From contig CP099841.1 of NCBI GenBank assembly GCA_030062745.1, forward strand, positions 19,719,398-19,783,397: a DNA stretch of 64,000 nt, read 5' to 3'. Source of the stretch: Capitulum mitella. Its lineage: Eukaryota; Arthropoda; Thecostraca; Pollicipedomorpha; Pollicipedidae. This document shows, piece after piece, positions 49,201 to 59,600 of this stretch. Under the pieces are notes generated by a model. The model searched no databases. It saw only the letters and a program-made list of their open reading frames with translations, and was not told where the DNA came from. The translations under genes were made by a program, and so were the position numbers. The first letter of the stretch is position 1. Each line of letters starts with the position of its first letter.

Positions 49201-50225
49201 ACGCACCTGAGGTGTTTCGTGGACTCTCCGTCTTTCAGATACACGATCATTTTACCCGGAGTGGCACGAAAGGGGTCAATATAGATTCTGAAGTGCCGCC
49301 GCGCACCGTCACCATTTGTGCATTTCAACTGGTGAACTACGTTGGTGTTTTTCCCAAACAATCGATCGTTGGAGAAGATCTCTGGCGTCAATGGGATCTT
49401 GTTTGCTGACTGGAAGGTATCGCGGTTATGGGTGGTGGTGTCACGAATAACCTCGTCTTTACAAGATGGCATGGAGTAAATAAAGACAACTGTATCTCAA
49501 CGAATCAGTATCTCGCAGGCATGTCATTATATTTACATTTTAGATATAAACACTTGATTGATATCATTGATTTATTCATTAATTGTATATTTGATATAAT
49601 TATTCGCATATATATGTTATATCATATAATGGAATGTCGTATATCTTCTGTTCATAGTTATTACAAAAACGTCATATGCACATATATATGTATATATACA
49701 TATACTCGTATAATATATCAGATATCATATTAATATTTTTTTAAAAATCCCGAACTTAGGTGGCTTTCAAAGTGGTCATCAAGAGGTCTTGAGCAATTCA
49801 AGGACATCTTAAGTCATTTTGTGTACAAATTTTGGCCTCTTGTTGAACGAGTTATCCGTTAGTTTGTGCGAAAAACAGCGAGAAAGCATGGCATGCCTTT
49901 GAAAATGACTTGATATCTCTGTGACCCGACTAATACTGGCATGGGTCCAGAAATATGTGAAATTAAACAAGGCGCTATGTCAGGCCATCATATGATGTCA
50001 GTTTCCCATTCTTCTCGAGCCCTTCGGTCTCTTCAGCTGCAATAAGAAACCGATCAATGGAAACAAAGCCATTCGTCATGACGAATGTCATGTATTACAC
50101 TGAATATAACGATACCAGCCAATTCAAAATCATTTCTTTTTCATAGTGACACTAAAAAGCGGCTTGCTTTTTTTGCTTCTGCGTAACTCCATGAAAAATA
50201 TTTTCCTTTTGCCTAGCAGCATATG
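46268..50225. repeat. Right arm of the large inverted repeat (gamma and delta, direct)
   Basis: The arm pairs with 35935-42628 minus the hAT element. It preserves the empty hAT site near 47500, the SMYD3-empty junction at 48370-48410 and the empty TTAA site near 48437. It runs into the 3' end of the intact DUF229 gene, as delta does in units A and B. Confidence 0.85.
49155..49472 (-). pseudogene. GIY-YIG-like domain of a retroelement, right-arm copy
   Basis: Inverted counterpart of 36719-37036 with the same open frame (NVVHQLKCTNGD, YIDPFRATPGKM, LKDGESTKHL). Two arms with the same frame suggest recent copying rather than function. Confidence 0.45.
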
Positions 50226-50348
50226 CAAGTAATTAAAACCGGCCCATAAATTATTAGGATGAGTACGACATATATTGACATGTACGTGAAGAAGACATAT
50301 TATCCTGCTTCATGCATGTTCAAATAATGAGAAGTTGGAACACAAGCA

Positions 50349-52352
50349 TCACAGTAGATTCTCGCAATAACAGAACCTCCTCTCGTCAAAGTGATGAGTG
50401 AGACAGTCACTCTGACCCCTATATACATTGAGTCGGGACACGTCGACGACTATTACGGGCCCCATACGACGGTCCCGAACAGTGGCCTCGAACTCGGCAA
50501 GGCCAGGTCTGGTGACAAACTGAACGACATACTCTTCAAACGGCTCGAAACTGTAGGGTGTATCTTGCACCTTGCTGTCGTGGTGAGACAACTGGTGGAA
50601 TGCCTTAGTCACGCTGAGCAGGGTAAGGTTGGCACAAAGGGCTCGCACTTCTCGCAACTTGACCTCGTTGATGTGGTCGACGGTGGCGACTGCCGCGCTC
50701 TGGATGGCGGGTTCGTTGACCGACATCGGTTTGAGGGAGCGGCACACGCACCAGTGGTCGTTGATGCCGGCCTCTTCACACGATCGCTCGAACGGCACGG
50801 TCTCGAACAAGCTGATGCCGCTGTTGTTGACGTCTGGAAGGTGCGTGGCTCCCATGTCGCGTAGGATGTGACGCAGGGTAGCGTGCGCGTCGAAGAACGT
50901 CGTGAGCCGCGCTGAGTTTTGGTGCAGGTTCTTCACCCTGTCCGGATACCGGACAGAATACCATGGAGGCAGGATGATGTAGAAGAAGGGCATGCGCGAC
51001 TCGTAGCCTCCCAGCTCGTAACGCATCACGGGGCCGTATCGCATGCCATGGTCACTAAAGAAAATGAGGATGGACGAGTTATAGCGTTCTGATTTTTTGT
51101 ACCAATAGAAGAACTTGCGTAAGCGTTTTTGCATGTGCTTGACATATGTAAGCGGGCCATGGTGACTCAAGGCACTACTGAAGACGAGTGCAAACTGGGG
51201 CTTGTGGTTCACTTCAGTCATGAAATCTTCCAGCCACTGCAGCTGGAAATCGATCTGCTCTCGTTGATTGATGCACAGGGTCTGACGGCTTTTGATAAAA
51301 CGGGAGTCCTCAATAGCACGGTAGACAGGGCGCAAATAGTAGTCCGTTGGTGTGATGTAAAAACCTTGTTTTTTGTAGTTGAATGTGGCGATTTCTGGCG
51401 TGTCTTCGTTGAACATGGTAACGTAGCCTAACCTTGAAAAATGCTTCCAAACAAATGGGAGTTTGTCGAAAGGCTCGTTGCGTAAAGATTGATTCAGTTT
51501 GTCCATCTGAATACCAGTAAGAAAAGGTAGCATGTTAGGAAAGGTGTTAACGCCAACTTTGTTAAGCCCTAGCATAGGGATGGCGTTAAGTTCATATTTC
51601 ATCAGCCTTTCTATGTCAGGCAAAAAGCGCTTGAAATTCAGTCTCGAGACTGAGTCAATGCCTATGAGATAAACATTCAGTTTATCTGCGGCCTGTCTGA
51701 CTTGACTGGATGTGTTGTTTTGATTATGTCTCGAAGGTACAAACGCACGAAAGTCCTCCAGGATCGTGGCTTTTGTGTTGTTGCAAAAACATCTTATTCT
51801 GATGAATTTATGTTCTACTTTCACTACTGACTGCGTTTGGAAGCAAGTGTTCCTAGTTCCGAAACGATATTTGTCATCGGAGTAACCCTCGGAGGCCCGG
51901 GTTACACTCTGATAACAGCACTCAACGTTGCAACGTTTTCGTTCCAACGTCTCGTTTTTGAACACGAACAGCAGGTCTTCCTGTTGAACTATTGTAACCA
52001 AGGCTTGTTTGTGACAGCCACGGAACGGCGTCTCGTTACCGATCACTTGCGCGATGCTTCTATCCCACGGATGGTAATCAGGCAGCTGGCATGAGTTCGA
52101 GTTAACCAGAAAGCCTGTCGTCGTGGGATACACGGAAGGCACTGGGAGAGGTTTTTGGTATGCGCTCTGTTCGCGAACAAAAAGCAGCTCTCTCATGAGC
52201 CACAACACGACGAAGACCGTCAGTAAAACCAGAGCGAGCACAGTTTTGAAATGTCGCTTTCCGCCCGAGACATCTGCAGCGAGCGACGAGCAAACGGACC
52301 TCATCACCCTTTTTGCTCTGAAATGACATCTCCGCTGTTGCTTCTTAGGCAT
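50349..52352 (-). CDS. DUF229 type II membrane protein, intact copy C (667 aa)
   Basis: A single uninterrupted frame. A basic N-terminus (residues 1-36) precedes one membrane segment at about 37-54 (TVLALVLLTVFVVLWLM), so the bulk probably faces the lumen or outside. A cysteine-rich part follows (CNVECCYQS at 141-149, CFC at 188-190). Then comes the DUF229 domain: GIDSVSRLNFKRFLP (231-245), NTFPNMLPFLTG (269-280), FNEDTP, ITPTDYYLRP, SHHGPL and FFSDHGMRYG (431-440). Asp 233, Thr 270, Asp 434 and His 435 sit where metal-binding or catalytic residues occur in the alkaline phosphatase/sulfatase fold that the family shares. Length suits the family. The substrate is unknown. The 3' end adjoins repeat block delta, as in the other copies. 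Confidence 0.95.
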   Translation of the reverse strand: MPKKQQRRCHFRAKRVMRSVCSSLAADVSGGKRHFKTVLALVLLTVFVVLWLMRELLFVREQSAYQKPLPVPSVYPTTTGFLVNSNSCQLPDYHPWDRSIAQVIGNETPFRGCHKQALVTIVQQEDLLFVFKNETLERKRCNVECCYQSVTRASEGYSDDKYRFGTRNTCFQTQSVVKVEHKFIRIRCFCNNTKATILEDFRAFVPSRHNQNNTSSQVRQAADKLNVYLIGIDSVSRLNFKRFLPDIERLMKYELNAIPMLGLNKVGVNTFPNMLPFLTGIQMDKLNQSLRNEPFDKLPFVWKHFSRLGYVTMFNEDTPEIATFNYKKQGFYITPTDYYLRPVYRAIEDSRFIKSRQTLCINQREQIDFQLQWLEDFMTEVNHKPQFALVFSSALSHHGPLTYVKHMQKRLRKFFYWYKKSERYNSSILIFFSDHGMRYGPVMRYELGGYESRMPFFYIILPPWYSVRYPDRVKNLHQNSARLTTFFDAHATLRHILRDMGATHLPDVNNSGISLFETVPFERSCEEAGINDHWCVCRSLKPMSVNEPAIQSAAVATVDHINEVKLREVRALCANLTLLSVTKAFHQLSHHDSKVQDTPYSFEPFEEYVVQFVTRPGLAEFEATVRDRRMGPVIVVDVSRLNVYRGQSDCLTHHFDERRFCYCENLL

Positions 52353-53098
52353 CTGTGCTATTCAACGGTTCTTACCGCGCAGCCATGTGATGCCGGCACC
52401 CCGGCTGTGGATAAGGAGCTTCTCCGCAACTGCTATACTTCTCGGCGTCTGTCACACAACACGGAAATGATGAAGCTTTGTCGGAACTGAAGCCCGACAA
52501 CTTGTGCTTACAAGCAGGCAGTACACAGATCAGCAACCTTGTGTTTCCAATCTATGACCCTTCAGCTTCGGCAGTCGCCGAGAAATGCCGATCACCAATC
52601 GGCGGTCACTGCATCATCTTGCGCTTGCTGCGTAGTGCGCGATGGTCGAGACAATGGCACGGACGTTCGGAGGCAAGTTGGAAGTGATCAAGTAATCTGG
52701 ATCTAATGTTAAAAAATCTCGGACGAAAGCACAGCTCTTGAATATCAAAGAGACTGGAAGCAGCATGGCTTTAAGAAGCAGCAGCTGACATGCGAGCAAT
52801 TACATAAATGTCGAAAAAATTACTGCACGCGCATTTCTTGAACATAGTACCTCCCTTTAGATGATTTCCATTAATGTCGTTCATTCATCACAAACCACTC
52901 ACATACCACCGGACAAATTACAAGGGCAGAGTATGCCGACGCAGGCTGGTCATCGTATTTCATTGTTTATAGGATATGTGGCTCAAAGAACAGTAGGAAG
53001 AATATTGAGGTTCTGGAAATTCTGAGGAGGCTTTCGACTCTTGAACGACTACTGGCCAATGCCCCCTCCCCCTCGAGATATTTCTGGATTCATCCCTG
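52353..53098. other. Intergenic region upstream of the DUF229 gene
   Basis: Presumed promoter side of copy C. No TATA box or other element stands out, and it is not similar to sequence upstream of copy B. Confidence 0.4.
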
Positions 53099-53248
53099 GC
53101 TGCGACAGGCCGGCGATTCCGCCTCGGGAGCCGTCGGGGGATCGCCCGTGCTGCCCTCGCTGCCGCTTCGCCGACTACCCGGCCGACGTGGTCGCAGAGT
53201 TCGAGGCCGTCCGGCAGATGACGCAGAACACGGACGAGGACACCACAT
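53099..53248 (+). pseudogene. Stray SMYD3 exon 4 fragment
   Basis: The frame reads CDRPAIPPREPSGD, CCPRCRFADYPADV and FEAVRQMTQNT, close to exon 4 of both SMYD3 copies (7099-7260). A donor-like GTATGA follows at 53249, but the acceptor and first three codons are replaced. No other SMYD3 exon is nearby. It lies between the DUF229 gene and the 3' end of NUP214, so it is a relic of another SMYD3 segment. Confidence 0.8.
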
Positions 53249-53480
53249 GTATGAGTGGTCAACAGTAGCATCGCGCGTGATACGGGGACTGTACCACGAA
53301 TGGCGAGAGTGATACAAATTGAGAGGCCATACTTCTGTGGCTCTCAAATTTTACGGGGTAGTGAGAAGTGCTGCTGAACAATGGGTGTCGTTCGGTCTGA
53401 GGCTTAATGTTGGAGCGGTGTAGTTCGTCAATCACACGACAGCTCCGACGCATAAATCGCGCTCAATACAATGCCCAGCG

Positions 53481-53486
53481 TTTATT
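53481..53486 (-). terminator. Polyadenylation signal AATAAA for NUP214
   Basis: TTTATT on the plus strand gives AATAAA on the coding strand, about 106 bases after the proposed NUP214 stop codon, a normal distance. Confidence 0.6.
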
Positions 53487-53591
53487 CGCGCCAACACCGT
53501 TAAACGCTGGTTTCTGCGCCGCGCGCATCTTCCATCGGCTGGCTATCTTAGAGCGCAGGCAGCAGGGCCCAGCAGACCTCAGCAGCCTCCG

Positions 53592-53628
53592 TCAGCGCCA
53601 CGAACTGAAGTTGGAAGCACCAGTAGAA
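53592..53628 (-). CDS. NUP214: NUP214 terminal micro-exon (37 bases)
   Basis: After a strong pyrimidine tract (CCCAATTTCTCTTCCAG), 37 bases in the right phase encode SSTGASNFSSWR and stop. Vertebrate NUP214 ends in a GFGGWR-like tail, so the final Trp-Arg fits. An AATAAA follows 106 bases on. Confidence 0.65.
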
Positions 53629-56600
53629 CTGGAAGAGAAATTGGGATCAGCTGGCGGAGTGCGGCAATCTCGCTGTGGAGTGCAACAATCTGATGGCGGA
53701 ATGCAACAATCTGGTGGTGGAGTGCAACAGTATCCGTCAGATACCTTTCAGGTTACCAACGTTATCGCTCATATCGAGCGTCGGAATGTCGACACAAGCT
53801 CAAAGTTACAAAATACGAATAATTAAGTAAAGATGCCTTCCAAATCATCAAGGGTTAACGCCCAAAGTTCGCGCAATGATATCTATAAGCTCTCGCATAG
53901 CGTCCCTCCCCACCAAAGCACAACACCCGCTTCGCTTGCACTCGCCAGGAGCCCCAGCATGCGCAAACACAATGCCACAACTGATCTAAATTAGCGGCAA
54001 AAACTGGCGGCCGGCATTTCTGGCCGTTTCCGGTCGCAAGGTACGGACAGCGAGCTGCCGCCGGCCGTACCTGCCGAACGATGGCTGAGTGGTCTGTGGG
54101 GCAGCGCTGCCGAACACAGAGACAGAGCCCTGGCTGGCCACGGCGCCGAACGACGGCGCGTCGGCCGAGGCGAAGCTGCCGGGAGACACCGGACCGATAC
54201 AGTGACACCAGGCCGTCACACAGGCTGACACCGGGCCGGTACAGTGACACCGGGCCGTCAGACGGAGTGACATTGGACCGGTACAGTGATGCCAGACCGT
54301 CACACAGGCTGACACCGGGCCGGTACAGTCAGGGATGGAACTTTACTATATTTGGGGGGAAGGAGGGGGACACGTGTCCCCTAGTTGCATCCAAGACCTC
54401 ATTTCAGACCAAAAATTTTTCTTCGAAAAGTTCCATCCATCGAAGAGTTGAACGGACACGGGACGGACAGTCAGAAGTAGAATGGCACCAGATGGTTTAA
54501 GGTGAACTGGCAATGGGCCGGCGGTCAATACTCATAAACATGACAAATGTCAGAACATCCCTAACCGAAGCACAGAAAATGTAGAATAGTTTTCTGAGGC
54601 GGTACAACGTGGCTTTCCTACGCTTACCTTTTTTCACGTATCTGCTGGCAGTCTTTTCCATACAACGTAAGGGCGATTGCTCCGCAAGACCGGATTAAAG
54701 TAACTAGCCAAGCTCCGCCGCCGCATGGCTGAACGGTCGGTTACACCTGTCGCACCAGACACTTTCTACTGCACAGGGAAGACCGCCAGAGTGGGCCCCC
54801 AGAGGCCCAGTCCGTCAGCTGCCGGCCACACAGGACCGGAGTCGGCGCCTACCTGGCGAAGCCGCCCGTGGTCGGAACGTTCGTCGTCTGGCCAAACGTC
54901 GGCATCGCCGCCGCCGCCGCCCCGAACCCGCCTGCAACGCGAGGGAAACTGGTCAGCGCAGCGGCGAGCAGCGCCAGTCCGAGACTCGGCACGCCGGGAC
55001 GTCTGGCTCGGCTGGCTGATCGCCAGATGTCATTGTCAGATGTAGCAGAGTGCACGTTCGGTACGGCGTACAGGGGTGCAGGCCCGGTAAGTCTGTTTGA
55101 CTGCATGTTGACGGCACAGACGGTGTATCTGCCACAACGGACAGAGCATATGGCAAGGCAGACTGACCTCCACCGTAAAGCCAAGACTGGCCCACACGCA
55201 TCGTGTCAGCAAGCCAGATCTCTGGCAATCACAAACACTGGCGACCTGTTCATCACAGACTAACCCGGGAACGAGCTCCAAGCCCCGACACATGGCACAC
55301 TGACGGCGAACCATAAGTTAAACCAACCCAGGGGCCTACACAATGGATACAGCCTATCCATTCTGTTTAACAAGACAACCACCCACGGATTTCCCATACA
55401 CTTAGAAACAGCGCAACACTGCAGCCGTTATCCAAACAACACGACTGGTCAACCTCCGCGCCAGGGCACAGACCACGCGTCAGGCGTCCCCGGCCGGCGC
55501 ACCTCCTCGCCGACCCCGCCGGAGCTCACCGGCGAACGGAGAGGCGCCGCCCAGGCCCGGCGAGCCGCCGAAGCTCGGCGAGCCGCCGAACGTCGGGCTC
55601 GCGCCGAACGAGGGCGCCGCGCCAAATGTGCCGGCGCCCTGCTTGGTCGGCGAGCCAAAGCCGGAGGGTGCGGCCGCGGTGGCCGAGGAGGGCGCCGCGC
55701 CGCCGCCGCCGCCGAACAGGGAACCTGCGGCGAACAGAGGGTGAGTTCGTGGACGGTGGCCGCGCCGAGAAGCTGCCGGAGGGGCTACGCTCCATGATCG
55801 CGAGAACACAGTGACAACAAGCAGAGAGTCCTCGAGAGAAGCCAGACGCAAAAACACGCGGGCACCAACACCTGTCAATCACCGAACTTGTCTGAAGACA
55901 ACTACAAATGCTTTTGTGCTATGGATGGCACCGTAAAGACAGTGAGAACCGACGATTGAGACACTCACTCGTCGAGGACTGCCCGAACGTGGTGCCGCCG
56001 CCAAAAACGTTCTTGTTGGCGTTCTCCGGGGACGGTTTACCACCCAGGCCGAACCCCCCGAAACCGCCCGAGCTGGTGCTGCCACCTGTCGGGCAAGCCA
56101 AACGTTACTTTGCACAGCACAAACACACTGGCGACTACTATGCATGCTAGCTCTATGTCGAGTCAAGCATGAAAACAGAACCAGACTGAGGTCCAATTAT
56201 GAGTTAGACCATAGTTCAGATATACGCGTTGATGTGATACCGGACATGACGATGAATGTTATACAGATGTGACTGTGATATGATGACGAACTGGAAAAAA
56301 GAAATGTGAAACCGAAGCCTTCTTTACGAAATACCAAACATGGCACACTTACTCCCTGTACCGAATGGAAACACAAACAACTGCCAATGTATTCACAACT
56401 TCTTACCTCCTCCAAAAACGCTCCCGGTGGCAGAAGAGGACGTCACTGACGGTGCAGCGCCGAACACGCTACCAGAGCCTCCAGATCCTCCGCCGAACAC
56501 GCTGCCTGTCGTGCCGGACGTTCCGCCGAACACGCTGCCGGACGCTCCCGACGTCCCGCCGAACACGCTGCCGGAAGTGCCGCCGCCGCCGCCGAACACG

Positions 56601-59600
56601 CTGCCGGAGCCGGCGGGCGCCGCTCCGCCGAACACACCGCCGCCGGCGGCGGCTCCGAACACGGAGCCGGCGGAGGTCGAGCCGGCCGCGCCGAACACGG
56701 AGCCGGCGGCGGTCGCGGCCGGCTTCCCGAACAGGCCGCCGCCGGACGGCGAGGCGGCGGCGAACAGGCCGCCGGCGGCCGCCGGGGCGCCCGTCCCGAA
56801 CACGCTGCCGGCGGCCGACGCCGGGCTGCCAAACACACTGCCGCCCGAGGTCGCGGCTGGTGTCCCGAACGCGCTGGCAGTGGTAGTGGAGGCCGGTGAT
56901 CCGAACACACTGGCAGCTGTGGTTGTGGAGGGCGCAGTGTGCCAAACACGCTGGCCGTGGTTGTTGAGGCTGGTGCTCCGAATACGCTAGCAGTGTTTAT
57001 GGAGGCTGGTGCTCCAAACACGCTAGCAGCGGTTGTGGAGGTTAGTGCTCCGAATACACTAGCAGTGGTTGTGCAGGCCGATGTTCCGAATACGCTGGCG
57101 GTGGTTGTGGAGACTGGTGGTCCAAACACGCCAGCAGAGGATGTGGAGGCTGCTGAGCCGAACGCATTACCAGTGGTTGTAGAAGCTGGTGTCCCGAACA
57201 CGCTAGCAGTGGCTGTGGAGGCTGGTGCCCCGAACACATTAGTAGTGGCTGTGGAAGCCGGTATTCCGAACACGCTGGAGGTTGTGGAAGCTGGTGTTCC
57301 AAACACATTAGCAGTGGTTGTTGAAGTCTTTGATCCGAAGATGCTGCTGGTGGTAGTCGTTGTCGAAGCCCCAGACGCACTTCCCGTGGTGCCGGTCGTC
57401 GAGGTTGTTGATCCAAAAATGCTGCTGCTCGTTGTAGACGTTGGTACGCCAAACACACTGCCAGACGTAGAAGTTCCGAATACGTTGCCACCGGAAGATG
57501 GTGGTGTTCCAAACACGCTGCCCGTGGTACTAGAAGTTGATGCTCCGAACATGTTGCTACTGGCCGTAGATGTTTCAAGCGTATTGCTCGCGGTAGGAGC
57601 TGTAGAACCAAACACACTGTTTGTAGTGGGCGTCGTTCCTCCAAACAGACCACCGCTGGCGCTGACGGTGGAGGACGTGGCCGCCCCGGACACGCCGCCG
57701 CCGACAGCTGACGCCGGCGAGTCGGCGGCGCCGCTCGTCTCGACGCTGGCGGCGGCTTTCGGCGCCGGGACCGCGCCCGTGACGGCAGCCACGGGCGCGG
57801 TCCCGGGCAAACTGGCGCTCGTGGAGGCGGTGGCCAGGGATCCGATCACGTGCGAGCTCGCCGTGGAGGCTGTCGCCGAGGACGAGCTTCCAGAGCCGGT
57901 GGCCGCTGTCGACGCTTCCAACACGCCAGAGCTCGCAGAAGCTGTTCCGGCAGAGGTGACGCCGCTGGCGAAGGAGGACGATGGTGGCTCGCCGACGGTG
58001 GAAGCTGGAGCGGAAGTCGGTGTCCCGAACACACTGCCGCCGGACGTCGACGTCGCCGCGCCGAGGCCACCGAAGCTGAAAGCGGGCTTGGTCGACCCAA
58101 ACAAGCTGCCGCCAGTCGCGGTGCCTTTCGCAGTCCCGAACAGGCTGGTGGCAAAGGAAGACGTGGCCGTCGCAGGCACAGTGACGCCGGCCGCTGACGC
58201 TGGCGCCGCGAAAATACTGACGCCGGACGAGGCGGGCGGCCCCGACTGCGCGCCACCGGCCGACGCTGAGCTCTGACCACCGAAAATGCTGCCGCTGGTC
58301 GCGGCCGGAGCCCGACCGCCGAAGATGCTGCCGCCGCCGGCGCCAGCGGCAGGCTTGGGTGTGACGAACAGACCGCCGGACGGGCTGGCCGTCGTGGTTC
58401 CGAACACACTGGAGCCCTTAAGGGAGGCCGCGCCGACCAGGCCGCCGCCGGCGGCGGGCGAGGCGGCCGCTCCCGCCGGGCCTGCGGCGGGAGACGGCGT
58501 CTGGCTCGCGCCCACCAGACCACCGCCGCTTCCGGAAAAACCGGAACTGCCGGTCACCCCGCCGGCGGTGGTGGCGGTGACGTCTTGGTTCGCCGGCGCC
58601 GCGACGGTCGATGACCCTGACTGGCTGCCAGAGGCGGGCGCGCCGCCGGCCGACGCCGCCAACAAGAACGTCGGCCTCGACGGGGCCGCCGGCGCCGCGG
58701 GAGGCGGCCGCCGAGGACGCGGGCGGCTCGGTGGCCGCCGGCTTCGGGGCCGCGTCGCCCGAGCCGGCCGTGGCGAAGGGCGCTGGCTGGGCGGGCCGCA
58801 GTGGAGTGCTGGTGGCGCCGCCGAACGCCAGGCCGCCGCTCGGCAAACTGAACGAGGGCGCCGCGGCGGGCGCCAGGCCCGTGACGATGCTGCCGCCGCC
58901 GCCGGACGGCGCAGCCGCTGTCGCTGACGGCTCACTGCCAGGGAGACGGAGTGGCTTCGGTTAGGGAGAGATGAACACGATATGTATGTTTTGCAGTCTG
59001 ATACCGTGAAGGATCATATCACGGCGGAAACAGCTGGCCGTGGTTGACGATTTATACAACGAGAAGCTAAACATACAGTCTCAGCAGAACAGCGGGAACA
59101 ATCTGGGCTCATCCTCGGTAATGCGTCTCACAGGCCTAAAACCGCAAAACCACAACTCCTTGATTTCAAATGCAAATAACATAAAACGCCACGCACAATG
59201 GATTCCAGCATCCCCTTCTGGCGAGCTTCGACTCGTACCAGCGCCGAAAACGCCACGTTAGCCGTTTCACGACATCCAGAAGTGCCGGGCCTGCGGCGCC
59301 CGTGGAGCGAGACCCACCTGCGACGTCCGGCGGGCGCCGAGGCCGGCGGCGCGGCCAGCAGTCGGGACAGCGTCGCCGAGCCGGCTGGCGGCGAGCCGGG
59401 CGGCGTGCCGGCCGGCGAGACGTCCTCGTAGACGGGCCGGGCCGGCTGGGCCAGCAGGCGCGAACGCTGCTGGTCGGGCGAGGCGCGCCGCACGGGCGTC
59501 ACCAGTCGCCGGCCGAGCGTCTCCCGGAGCCGGTCCCGGCGCGCCGGCGTCAGGGCGGCGGCGCGCGCCGGCCGGCGCACCGTCAGCTCGGCGGCCGCCA

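Noticed and set aside
56939..58276. Long plus-strand frame of PNTLxxVVEAG repeats antisense to the NUP214 FG exon
   Set aside because: It is a shadow of the FG minisatellite read on the other strand; splice sites, phases and homology all favour the minus strand.
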